From positions 6,148,001-6,212,000 of the forward strand of contig NC_087095.1 of assembly GCF_963855985.1 (NCBI RefSeq): a stretch of 64,000 nt of DNA. The letters are read 5' to 3'. The stretch's first letter is position 1. Each line of letters begins with the position of its first letter. The stretch comes from Ostrinia nubilalis. Lineage: Eukaryota > Arthropoda > Insecta > Lepidoptera > Crambidae. Positions 55,136-64,000 of this stretch are shown here, one piece after another. Both the position numbers and the translations under genes were made by a program. The notes below the pieces were generated by a model. The model worked only from the letters and a program-made list of their open reading frames with translations, did not search any database and was not told where the DNA came from.

Positions 55136-57602
55136 AATTTATTTATTTATTTATTTATACTTCAGCACATAAAGTAACAAATGCACTGTGGCGGACTTAA
55201 TGCCGGATGGCATTCTCTGCCAGTCAACCACGGGTCATGCAGAAAGAGTAAGGCGGTGCAAAAAATTAACATTTTTGATAATAAACCTACTTACATAAGA
55301 TTACATAAAATAAATAACATAATACAAATAAATATAATAGACATACACATAAATACATAAACATAATAATATTATAGATGTACATTGTACACATCACTCA
55401 TGTCTGAGATAGCGAGAAAATTGAGAAAAAAAGGTCATTCCTTGAAATGTTTGCGCAGTGCCTTTTTGAAAGTAAATTTGGAAGAAGGTTTGCGTAATTT
55501 GGCCGGAAGGCCGTTCCAGAGCCGTACAGCGGAGACTAAGAAAGAGTTGGACATGAAGCCAGTGCTGTGATGAGGGGTGGCAAGCTGAAGAGACTGACTA
55601 GAGCGAAGATTTCTATTGTGAGTGGAGTGGAGGTACTGAAATTTATCTTTTAAATAAGATGGAGAGTCAGGATTGAAAAGAATTGAATGAAGCATACAGA
55701 GTGAACGAAGATATCTACGCTGTCTGATGGGAAGCCAACCAAGCTGCGAGCGAAAAGGTGAGATGTGATCAAACTTGCGGAGACCGAAGATAAATCTGAT
55801 GCAGTTGTTCAAGAGGCGGTCCAGCTTGTTTAAAAGTTCCTGTGAGATGTCCGTACAGCATACATCACCATAGTCGAGGATAGGCAGGATCAGAGACTGA
55901 GCAAGTAAGGTCTTAGTGCTGGAAGGGAGGAAATTTTTAAAGCGGTAGAGTGCCCGCATTGAGCCGATCACCTTCCTACTGACTTCCCTGACATGCTGGG
56001 ACCAACTCAGAGTGCTGTCAATGAAGAGTCCGAGATTTTTTACGTATGGAGAGAAGTTAACGACAACTCCGTCAAAGACAACACTAGGGACCGATCCCAG
56101 ATCCAGTTTAGCCAGTTGCCTGGAGCTCCCCAGCACTATCGCCTGACACTTGCCAGGATTGACCTTCACACCGAACTTCCCGGACCAATCGGCGATATTG
56201 TGTAGATCAGCATTTAGCCGCGAAACCGCATCAGATATCTCAGAAGGGTCAGCCTGCACGTAGAGTTGGAGGTCGTCAGCGTAGAGATGAAAGGATGAAG
56301 AAAGGTGAGAAGTAAGAATGTTGATGAAGACGGAAAAAAGGATAGGTGAGAGTATGCCCCCTTGAGGTACGCCGGTAGCAAGGTCCTTCCACTCCGAGTA
56401 TGCTCGACCGAATCGCACCGCCTGTCTCCGACCGCGTAGATAGGATGAGAACCATTCCGCGGCCGGTGATGAGACTCCGAGGTGGAGTAGAATGGCAAGA
56501 AGGATGTCATGGTCGACCGTGTTGAAGGCGTTAGAGAAATCGATCAATACAAGAACGGTGACGCGTGACTCCTCCATGCCGGCTCTGACGTCATCAACAA
56601 TTTTCAAGAGTGCAGTGGTAGTGCTGTGTCCCGGGCGGAAGCCAGACTGGAATTGGCTGAGGAGATGGTTTTCTAGAACAAATTTAGAGAATTGCTTGTG
56701 AGCAGCAGCTTCGAGGACTTTAGAGAGAAAGGGTAAAATGGAGATAGGACGAAATTGGTTTAATGCGGTAGGGTTGGAGAGTTTGGGTAAAGGGATGACA
56801 TGGGCGAGTCGCCAAGTGGAAGGGAAACACCCGCGATCAAATGAGGAGTTGATGATATGGGTGATAACAGGAAGTAAGTCGTCCAGGATAATGAGTATCA
56901 TCGCTCTACTAACCTCATCCGGGCCAACAGCTGTTGATTTTATAGAGAGGATGAACTTTTTGGTCTCATCGACGGTGACAGGGGAGAATGAAAAGGAGCT
57001 TGGAGAAGAAATAGGAAGAGAGTTTAAGTAAGAGATCGTAGAGAGTTTGGTAGTGTCATCCAAGAGAGTGGCCGAAGAGAAGTGTAAGTTGAGTTCGTTG
57101 GGAGTGAAGGATGAGGAAGGGGCATTACTACAAGAAGCCTTACCAAGACCCAGTGATTTTAAGAATTTCCAGACGTCGGAGCTAGAAGAAGATAGCACAC
57201 TATCATGAAAGTGACGGCGCTTCGCAGCTCTGGTCAAGTTGTTACAGCGGTTCCTGGCGTGTTTGTACGCGTTCCACTTGTCAATAGAACGGTCACCCTT
57301 GAAGTTGCGGAATGCCCGGTCGCGCTTTGCCATAGCCGCAAGAACCGTACTGGTAATCCAGGGGGCCGGCGGGCGTTTAACGCGAACGGATCGAAGCGGG
57401 GCATGCTCGTCAAAAAGCTGCAGTATAAGACTATTGAGCAAGCTGACCTGTGTGTCGACACAATCCGCGTGAGCGATCGCACCCCAATCGAGTGAAGATA
57501 CGTCAGAGCGGAGTCTCTCGTGATTTATCCTGGCAAAGTTCCTAAGGAGTACTGTTGAGCATTTGTCTCTTACGAGTAGTTGCCATTGTCTCTTACGAGT
57601 AG
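55136..57602 (-). mobile_element. 5'-truncated non-LTR retrotransposon (CR1/Jockey type)
   Basis: The minus strand gives an RT ORF, a 3' UTR of about 290 bp containing GTGGTTGACTGGCAGAGAAT, and a (TAAA)n tail at 55,136-55,160. The endonuclease domain is missing, so the copy was truncated during insertion near 57.6 kb. No target duplication is certain. A tandem pair of ACTACTCGTAAGAGACAA lies at the 5' edge. Confidence 0.8.
55435..57441 (-). CDS. reverse transcriptase of a 5'-truncated non-LTR retrotransposon
   Basis: An open 668-residue product without stops. The first ~130 residues are the linker usually found between endonuclease and polymerase (PPAPWIT near 25, then a basic helical part). 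The polymerase shows FRPISILPFLSKVLE (230), SGFRPGHSTTTAL (266), LIDFSNAFNTVDH with D301, GVPQGGILSPILF (357) and catalytic YADD at 387-390. The C-terminal ~270 residues match the common thumb and tail of this group (LRSLCMLHSILFN, VRLWNGLP). The frame stays open upstream to about 57.6 kb but has no good start, as expected after truncation. It differs clearly in sequence from the reverse transcriptase at 25.8-28.7 kb, so it is another family. Confidence 0.85.
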   Translation of the reverse strand: MLNSLILQLFDEHAPLRSVRVKRPPAPWITSTVLAAMAKRDRAFRNFKGDRSIDKWNAYKHARNRCNNLTRAAKRRHFHDSVLSSSSSDVWKFLKSLGLGKASCSNAPSSSFTPNELNLHFSSATLLDDTTKLSTISYLNSLPISSPSSFSFSPVTVDETKKFILSIKSTAVGPDEVSRAMILIILDDLLPVITHIINSSFDRGCFPSTWRLAHVIPLPKLSNPTALNQFRPISILPFLSKVLEAAAHKQFSKFVLENHLLSQFQSGFRPGHSTTTALLKIVDDVRAGMEESRVTVLVLIDFSNAFNTVDHDILLAILLHLGVSSPAAEWFSSYLRGRRQAVRFGRAYSEWKDLATGVPQGGILSPILFSVFINILTSHLSSSFHLYADDLQLYVQADPSEISDAVSRLNADLHNIADWSGKFGVKVNPGKCQAIVLGSSRQLAKLDLGSVPSVVFDGVVVNFSPYVKNLGLFIDSTLSWSQHVREVSRKVIGSMRALYRFKNFLPSSTKTLLAQSLILPILDYGDVCCTDISQELLNKLDRLLNNCIRFIFGLRKFDHISPFRSQLGWLPIRQRRYLRSLCMLHSILFNPDSPSYLKDKFQYLHSTHNRNLRSSQSLQLATPHHSTGFMSNSFLVSAVRLWNGLPAKLRKPSSKFTFKKALRKHFKE

Positions 57603-58818
57603 TTGGGTGACCGAGTAATATTTTGCGGCAAAAAACACTGCGGATTATGTACTGTCAAGTGTTTATTAGTTAAAAAATAAGTATTTATACATACCCATAA
57701 AGCCTAAAACTTATTTGATTATAATGAGAAACGAATGAGAGACAAGCTTATGAGAAAAATAAAATAAGTTTCACGTTTCACTAGTTCTTTCAGAGAAGTG
57801 TGCTACAAAGAGGGTAAAATTAAAATAGAGTCCAATAACACCGAAGAATTCACGTTTTTACGTTTAGAGTTCCGTATCAAAAAAGTGAAAATTTTCTTTA
57901 ACGTTTGCTACTATACTATTACTCAATCTACATACTTATACAGTTGAAATGTTCATGTAATTTTGTTTTTACCTTAACAATTTTATTATAAAAATTATGA
58001 TCCTTGTATTATGAGTTTCCTTTAAATGTTTTATTCAAACTTAATAGAAGTACTGCTTTTACATTCTTGTTGGTACGGAACCCTTGTACGCAAGGCTGAC
58101 TCTCACTTAACGGTTTTTAATTCACGGCTCTTGACGTGATGTGCTCGAGGGCAGAAATTGATTGCCCCCGTCAAATCACGAATTGAGTAAACCAAATCCC
58201 GAAATAAAATTGGGATCTCTCTGTGATTTTTCAGATACGGAGTTTCACGAGGTTTTAATTCTAATTTAGGTATTTAAATACCGAATTCAGCGTGATAATT
58301 ACATTTTCTGTTAATCTTCTTTTTACCTTTTCAATGTACAAGTTACTCTAAATATTTTACAAATTAGTGTGTATTTTCATAACAGACTATGCATCATTAC
58401 ATAGAGTTCGAAAATTCGTAAAAGGTTTATAGTGGACATTTAAACCTTCTTGAATATACTGATTTTCAGAGGACAAAGCTAATATTAATTAAGTACGTAG
58501 GTAATAATATTTTGTAACTTAATAAATATTTATTTTTCCCTTCATTAAAGTATCGTATTCCCTGTACGCTGTTTTTATTCAAGCAAAATAATTAATTACA
58601 CACAATATACCGCCCACGTTTCTGTGCCAATTAACAATGTTTTAGACCCCTTTCACATTATCCTATTTGACCCCTCGAAGCTTCCTAATAAGCCAGCATA
58701 TTGTTTAATTAGGGCCGACCAAATATGCGCATAATTAACCCAGTAATAAGAAATGACACTTGAGTTTAATGAATCTACACTGAAAAATATAGTCAAGATT
58801 GGTTTATGTGCAAACAAT
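57603..58818. other. No feature seen
   Basis: AT-rich sequence without supported genes. Confidence 0.5.
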
Positions 58819-58963
58819 TAAGGCCCGATTCGACCAAACTTTTAACCGAGAATAACTCCTGGTATAACTGACACATTGACAGTTTCAGTGGGAAATAATA
58901 TGTCCAAACTGACGATTTATTCTGAGATTATTATTTACTCTTGTTTGGTCGAATTCACCCTAA
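58819..58963. repeat. MITE with TAA duplication
   Basis: TAA flanks termini GGCCCGATTCGACCAAAC and GGGTGAATTCGACCAAAC (inverted). A TWA duplication fits PIF/Harbinger-type MITEs. 139 bp, non-coding. Confidence 0.7.
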
Positions 58964-61751
58964 GTACCACGCTTTGATCGATACTTACTAAAGATTTAAT
59001 GAGTTTAGTGAGTTATAGGTTTAGGTTAAGTCTACTTTTGCACGCTGTGGTAACCTATAATTAAGGCAGCAGTTAGATTAAATAAAATAATATTGTAAAG
59101 TCCATATCTACATAGCTTTACATATTTTACACAGTCCAATAACCACATATCTATGCTGTTTGTCAGCAAGCACTTTAATAGGAATGTTTTCAAACGTAGG
59201 GGAAAAACCTATTAAGGCTCTCTTCTGCCTAAAAACACATTATCAGAAGCAACGCTCCGCCGAATCCTTTTTCCCGAAAATCTAGATTATAGAATGCCAC
59301 ACAAATGTAATTTGTGCCACATTAAAATAAGGTTCGTTTTACAGCGACCTGAATATCGTATCAAACATTCAGTCCTTTTACATGGGTTTCAGAAAACGTT
59401 TAGAGCTATGCATTATTTTTATAGGAAATGAGAAGAGAATGGGCGGCGAATGTGTTGAACTAAACCACAAAATCCACGCAAAGAGCCTCGCAGTTTTGTA
59501 AGCAAATTGTTTTATTTCAGTGAGTAGGGTCTTTGAAACAGTTTTCTTTTAAAATATTGCCAGTTTCAAATACCAGAATTTGTTAAAAAACTTTTTAAGC
59601 TTCAACCACACCAACGCGCGCAGATCGCTATCGCCGGCGCGATCATAGGCCAATGACTCGATTTCCAGAAAGGCATACCTAATGCCAGGCCTCCGTCACT
59701 CGCCTATGCCGGCCGAGATAATTACCTACAGCGCGCGACAACTTCAAGTTGCAAATCAGTCCGGGCCGCCACGCGCCTGTTTGCACACGTGTATCTATAC
59801 ACGCTCGGTCGATCATCGTCGCAATCAAGGTTTATTGTTCCAACAGCACTGTTATTCTTCTTTAATGAAAAATTGTAATATTTAGGAATAATAATTAACT
59901 GTAGTGATTTAAATAATAAAAAAAAACTACACTTTTTAAATAATAAATTATTTTGAAATACTTATGACAAAAAACTATAGCAAAAAAATTATTTTAGCTA
60001 ATAAAAACATTAACTTTACTTCACCGTGTCTATTTTCCGACACTACACCTTTTAAAACTGTTTGTTTAATTTCGAATTATCGCAACACTGAAGTTTATTA
60101 ATAGGTACTTTAGAGATGGTACGATTATACAAACTCCACTAGATTAAAGTTTTCTAATCGTAAATACAATAAATGCTTCTTAAAATTAAGTTTTTATTTA
60201 TTTTACTTTGCTCATACAACCCTGACGCTTGAGCGGTGACGTAGATCAATTCTTAACACAAAAAAATGCGCTCTTGTGAGCGTAGTAGTAAGGTGCGATT
60301 TCGAATGCACCATGTGCGTTGGATATTTTGCATTATTATTATTACCGTTAAAATGTCGGCATCTGATCCTACACAAAGGAGTGCAATTTCTGTTGCTACT
60401 ATTATGTATTCTGTGCTAATGCTTATTATAATTAGCGTAAAGTACTTACTTCATTTCTTTTAAAGGCAACAGAAGAGAGCCTAAATTAGAGGTACTAGGT
60501 ACTTAGTTTAAATGGCCAATAGAAAAACTTACTCTTGGTCCGGGGTCGGTTGATGCTTTTTTAATGTTTCTTTTATTTTCCATTAGTAGTTGCTGGTTGA
60601 AATTATTATCAAATTCCAGACTGCTCCTAAATGATATTTATTTTATTTTTATTGGCGTTATGATGATTATTTAAAATGGTGTAATTATTTGAATAATGCA
60701 ATTCGAAATTCAAAATAAAGATGACATTTCATTACTGCAGAGAAACAATAGACGATCGCTTCTCCTGGCGTATAGCACATTTTCTTGACAGATGATTTAA
60801 TTTTTTTCTGAAGTTTTTTTTTTATTTCCTTAACTGCCAGAGCGTACAGTTGACAGCACATCAATCAGGATTTAATACACCAACCGAATTGACAACAAAA
60901 GGAGGAGGCTTTTGTTGAAGTCGCTTGAAAATAGAACCTAAGTACTGCGATTATTTAAAAGGTTCTAATACACATTAAATTAAGTTCGGCTTGGGATTAA
61001 AAGTTATGGTGTCCTTTTTGCCACATTTAAAGCCAGTGTAACCAGGAAATTGCTAAAGAACATTATATTTTAACGAGAAAATAAATTGATTTTTTACCAT
61101 AAAATATACGCGAACCTACTAAAAATGCAATATTGTTGACATCGCACATTAAAATCAGGTGCTTAGCTATGAAATTACCGTTTTGTAGGAAACATTTTAA
61201 GGAAACTACTGTAACTATAATACTAACATTACCTACTGTGATAAATTACGTATAATTTTCAGTAGGTAAGTAAAAATTACATTTAGGAAAGAGCTATCTG
61301 TAAAAATTATGTATTTTTTTAGCTGTTTGTAAAGATTTACTATAAATTGAAAACAACTTGGATATGCCACAGAAATTATAATTATAAATTCTATAAAAAA
61401 ATCCCCATCTAATATTAAACAACTGCTTAACTGTAATATAATGTAGCACAATAAGCCTACCTACTTAAGTACCTAAGTAAATACTTATTTACATTCTGTA
61501 TTAAGTATGTACATCATTAAGTGATTCAAGTCACATGTTCGACGTTGTTTTCGTGATCTTATCAAAATGTAATTATTATAACATCAGTAAGCTCTTAGAC
61601 GACAAAATAACATTTTTGGAGGCATAAATTACATTTCAGTCATGTTTAAAATAGATTATTATGACGTGTTATTTCTTTAGTAAACATGACTTAGTACGTG
61701 CTATCAGTTAACTAGGTAATTAAGCTGTTTTATAACTTAGTCGCTACTTAA
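58964..61751. other. Non-coding DNA with one small MITE copy
   Basis: A partial copy of the GCTTCAACCACACC MITE lies at 59,597-59,660. Beyond it I see no gene: open frames at 59.68, 60.27 and 61.23 kb are short and featureless. Confidence 0.5.
59597..59660 (+). repeat. MITE of the GCTTCAACCACACC family, partial
   Basis: AAGCTTCAACCACACCAACG followed by GCCGGCGCGATCATAGGCC. The right half found in the 62.4-kb copy is missing. Confidence 0.65.
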
Positions 61752-61957
61752 ATCTATAATATAAAAATAATCGTAAAATGTGTTGGGAAGCTACTAACTA
61801 CTAACTCAACAACGCCTGGACCAATTTTACTAATTTTTTTTTAAGTTCGTTGAAGTTCAAGGATGACTTTTACGGCGAGAAAAATTCGAATAAAATCCGG
61901 AAAACCCTAAAAACAGCTCTTTATTCACACGGGCGAAGCCGCGGGCGGAAAGCTAGT
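61752..61957 (-). repeat. Lepidopteran 'gggcgaagccgcgggcgg' repeat
   Basis: 'ctcaacaacgcctggaccaa' on the left and CGGGCGAAGCCGCGGGCGGA on the right, ending AAAGCTAGTAA. I recognise it as a common lepidopteran dispersed repeat (Helitron/Lep1-like). Confidence 0.65.
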
Positions 61958-62139
61958 AACTATAATAAAATAAAATGATGGCCATCTGGCTTGGTGATTG
62001 CATAGTGGACTACAACGTCTGGCTGGTACGATTGCGGATTAGAATACTGTCCGGGGCAATATTAAAGTCTGAGATCCACGAGCATCTATACTCGTATTAT
62101 AGAGTCATGTTCATTTAAATGCATATTATGTACTTGAAG

Positions 62140-62269
62140 TACAGTCAGCGCAAAATATTTCGTGACACCCAAAGTAGCCAATAAGTTCGCAACATCTTTG
62201 TTACAATTGGAATAAGCTTGTGTTATCAACCTTTTGGCCACTTTGAGTGACACGAACTATTTGACTGTA
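62140..62269. mobile_element. Short Tc1/mariner-type MITE
   Basis: TA flanks a 126-bp element with termini CAGTCAGCGCAAAATATTTC and CAGTCAAATAGTTCG (inverted). A second inner pair is CGTGACACCCAAAGTAGCCA with its imperfect inverse TTGGCCACTTTGAGTGACACG. Confidence 0.75.
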
Positions 62270-62371
62270 CCTACGAGTACGTTTATTCTATATCTAGGTA
62301 GTCGTCATTAGTACAATCTCCGCTTTTTAAGTCTAGTTAAAGCTTGTGTTCATCATATTTGTCTCACTCTC

Positions 62372-62733
62372 AAGGTTCAGCCAAACCAACGCGATCAGCC
62401 GGCGTGCAATGATGGCGATCAGACTTAAGCTTCAACCACACCAACGCGTGCAGATCGCCATCGCCGGCGCGATCATAGGAAAATGACAGGTCGCGTGAAC
62501 TGTCATGGGTCGCGCGACCTGTCATTGGCCTTTGATCGCGGTTGAAGCATTAAAGGTTCGGCCAAACCAACGCGATCAGCCGGCGTGCAGCGATGGCGAC
62601 CAGACTTCAATGCATTGATCGCCATCGCTGCACGCCGGCTGATCGCGTGTGATCGCATTGGTTTGGCCGAACCTTAATGGCATTGGTCGCCATCGCTGCA
62701 CGCCGGCTTATTGCGTGGGTTTGGCTGAACCTT
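62372..62733. repeat. Nested hairpin MITEs
   Basis: The outer termini AAGGTTCAGCCAAACCAACG and its inverse enclose a copy of the GCTTCAACCACACC MITE (62,426-62,548) and a nearly perfect 122-bp hairpin (62,554-62,675; arms TTCGGCCAAACCAACGCGAT). The words GCGTGCAGCGATGGCG and GATCGCCATCGCTGCACG recur in alternating orientation. Confidence 0.75.
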
Positions 62734-62763
62734 CAGAGGTATTTGAACCTACAACTGTACGGG

Positions 62764-63948
62764 TAGGGTAAGTGCGCTAGTTTTCGTCCAATTATCGGAG
62801 TTGCCAACTTTGTGATGCGAAATGAATATCTTAAAATACCCTTACTCATATGTATCATATGTCATTTTAGTCCTTATATAGTCTACTTTACGTTAATATT
62901 ATATGACAATAAGTAAATACCACGGGTTTTTTTATAAAAAATATTTTATGCAAAAGAGGCGATTTCACTAGTTTTCGTCCAAAAAAATCAGTTTTCGTCC
63001 TAGTGTACGCTAGTTTTCGACCACTGTGTAGAAAAAAGGGTGCAGTTGAATTATTAACTTAAAACCAATTCTACAATACAGTAACTATGGATTGTGGTAT
63101 ATCATTTGAAAGGTAATTTTGTTAGCTTTCAAATGATATCAAAAAGATTTAAATAAGTTTCTTACCTAAATTTAGGAAAATATTGCAATAGGTCGAAGGA
63201 CAAATGGACGAAAACTAATCTACAGGAATAGCTAATTTTGGTTTTCGTCCACCCCAGTGCTTGCTCATGACGTCATGGACGAAAACACAACAACGTTTAA
63301 AGCTGTTTTTTGTTTTCGTCCACATCTTTTTAACGGTTTTTATGGGTTTATCACTGTTAAAAAGTGGACGTAAACTAAAATGTTTAATGTAATAGCAATA
63401 AAGATCATATTGGAAGAAAAAACATGGTATTTTGTAGGTCCATTGAAGTAAAATGATTATTAAAAATATTAACTGGGTGTCAGGGTTTCCGTCCACGTGG
63501 ACGAAAACCAAAATCTTGCAAAATTGTTATGCTAGTATTAGTCCACTTTAATTATCTAAGATTTCTATACAAAAACTTTAATAAACCCTTAAAATAGTGT
63601 TTATTATGCTAATAATTAGACATACGTGCCAAAAACATTACGTAAAGTAGCTAAAACAGTAATTAAACATACCATGAAAGTTCCCTACCGGCACGTTTTT
63701 TTTCTAACTTGACGACGTTTTCCATTCACCTGTGTGCAGCAGCAACTTCCGTAGATTTTTTTGGAGTTATTACTTGTCAAATTACATTTTCATACAGGCA
63801 GAACTGTTACTTAGATATTATAGATTGTAACAAGTCCAAACTTGCACGAAAAGTTAGGTTTGTATTCTAATTTTCCGTATTTGTTTGTGGCAAGTCGGTC
63901 AAATGGACGAAAACAGGAGCTGGACGGAAAACCGGCGCAATTACCCTA
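62764..63948. mobile_element. TA-flanked element with GTTTTCGTCC word array
   Basis: TA flanks termini GGGTAAGTGCGCTAG and GGGTAATTGCGCCGG (inverted). CTAGTTTTCGTCC and its reverse GGACGAAAAC, with variants, occur well over ten times across the 1.18 kb, also in the interior. No transposase is visible; a 98-codon minus-strand frame at 63.2-63.5 kb is made of these words and is not a gene. Confidence 0.7.
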
Positions 63949-64000
63949 CGAACTACCAGACCGGTATTTAAGTAAATTGTTTAAGTTATAATGTACAGTC

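Noticed and set aside
56214..57495. Several frames opposite the 55.4-57.4-kb reverse transcriptase
   Set aside because: They are antisense shadows of a clear reverse transcriptase frame.
62372..62733. CRISPR-like regularly spaced repeats
   Set aside because: The repeats alternate in orientation and form hairpins, spacing is irregular and the DNA is animal-type; these are MITEs.
63215..63511. 98-codon minus-strand ORF
   Set aside because: Composed of the repeated GTTTTCGTCC words; no family resemblance.

Overview
The window looks like nuclear DNA from a lepidopteran insect, most likely a moth. It is AT-rich and non-coding over most of its length. It carries many repeats that I recognise as typical of Lepidoptera: RTE 3' ends finishing in (ATG)n, the 'cgggcgaagccgcggg' repeats, 'ccgacttcaaaaaa' repeats and tRNA-derived SINEs. 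I could not support any complete host protein-coding gene. The only host-like signal is a weak CpG-rich promoter or first-exon candidate near 22.56-22.90 kb. The window is therefore best read as intergenic or long-intron DNA that has absorbed many transposons, several of them nested.

Layout. 0-18 kb: small MITEs, RTE and SINE remnants, a MULE-like element with a 9-bp target duplication (7.27-8.43 kb), a TA-flanked element full of GCCGGACA words (11.12-11.40 kb) and a 720-bp TIR element (16.72-17.44 kb). 18-20.2 kb: a pogo-like element with ATTGCCCA words and remains of a transposase. 20-25 kb: mostly unremarkable, with an RTE end flanked by a perfect 11-bp duplication. 25.4-28.85 kb: a non-LTR retrotransposon of CR1/Jockey type with an intact 984-residue endonuclease-reverse transcriptase, set among inverted copies of a GGTGATCAAAG motif. 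33.4-35.9 kb: an RTE remnant split by a 2.37-kb, nearly perfect palindrome with Transib/RAG-like termini (CACGGTG/CACAGTG) and a 5-bp CGTCG duplication; its arms carry two divergent copies of a 98-codon ORF. 41.9-43.0 kb: another TA-flanked word-array element, with an RTE end inserted in it. 43.02-48.08 kb: a structurally complete DIRS-type tyrosine-recombinase retrotransposon with inverted termini, internal complementary region, gag, RT-RNase H and recombinase, but with frameshifts and a deletion. 49.8-51.75 kb: a hAT-like element with an 8-bp duplication, CCGGATATCCGG arrays and a G-run minisatellite. 52.5-53.3 kb: a TA-flanked element with TTTCCTAGGAAA arrays. 55.1-57.6 kb: a 5'-truncated non-LTR reverse transcriptase with a (TTTA)n tail. 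58.8-64 kb: MITEs, a nested set of hairpins and a final TA-flanked element with GTTTTCGTCC arrays.

The most interesting features are the Transib-type palindrome with its paired ORF, the DIRS element with a candidate spliceosomal intron in gag, and a set of elements of unrelated sequence that share one design: a TA target, termini mostly starting GGG, and a private 8-12-bp word repeated in both orientations near each end. All calls rest on reading the sequence by eye; no database search was possible.
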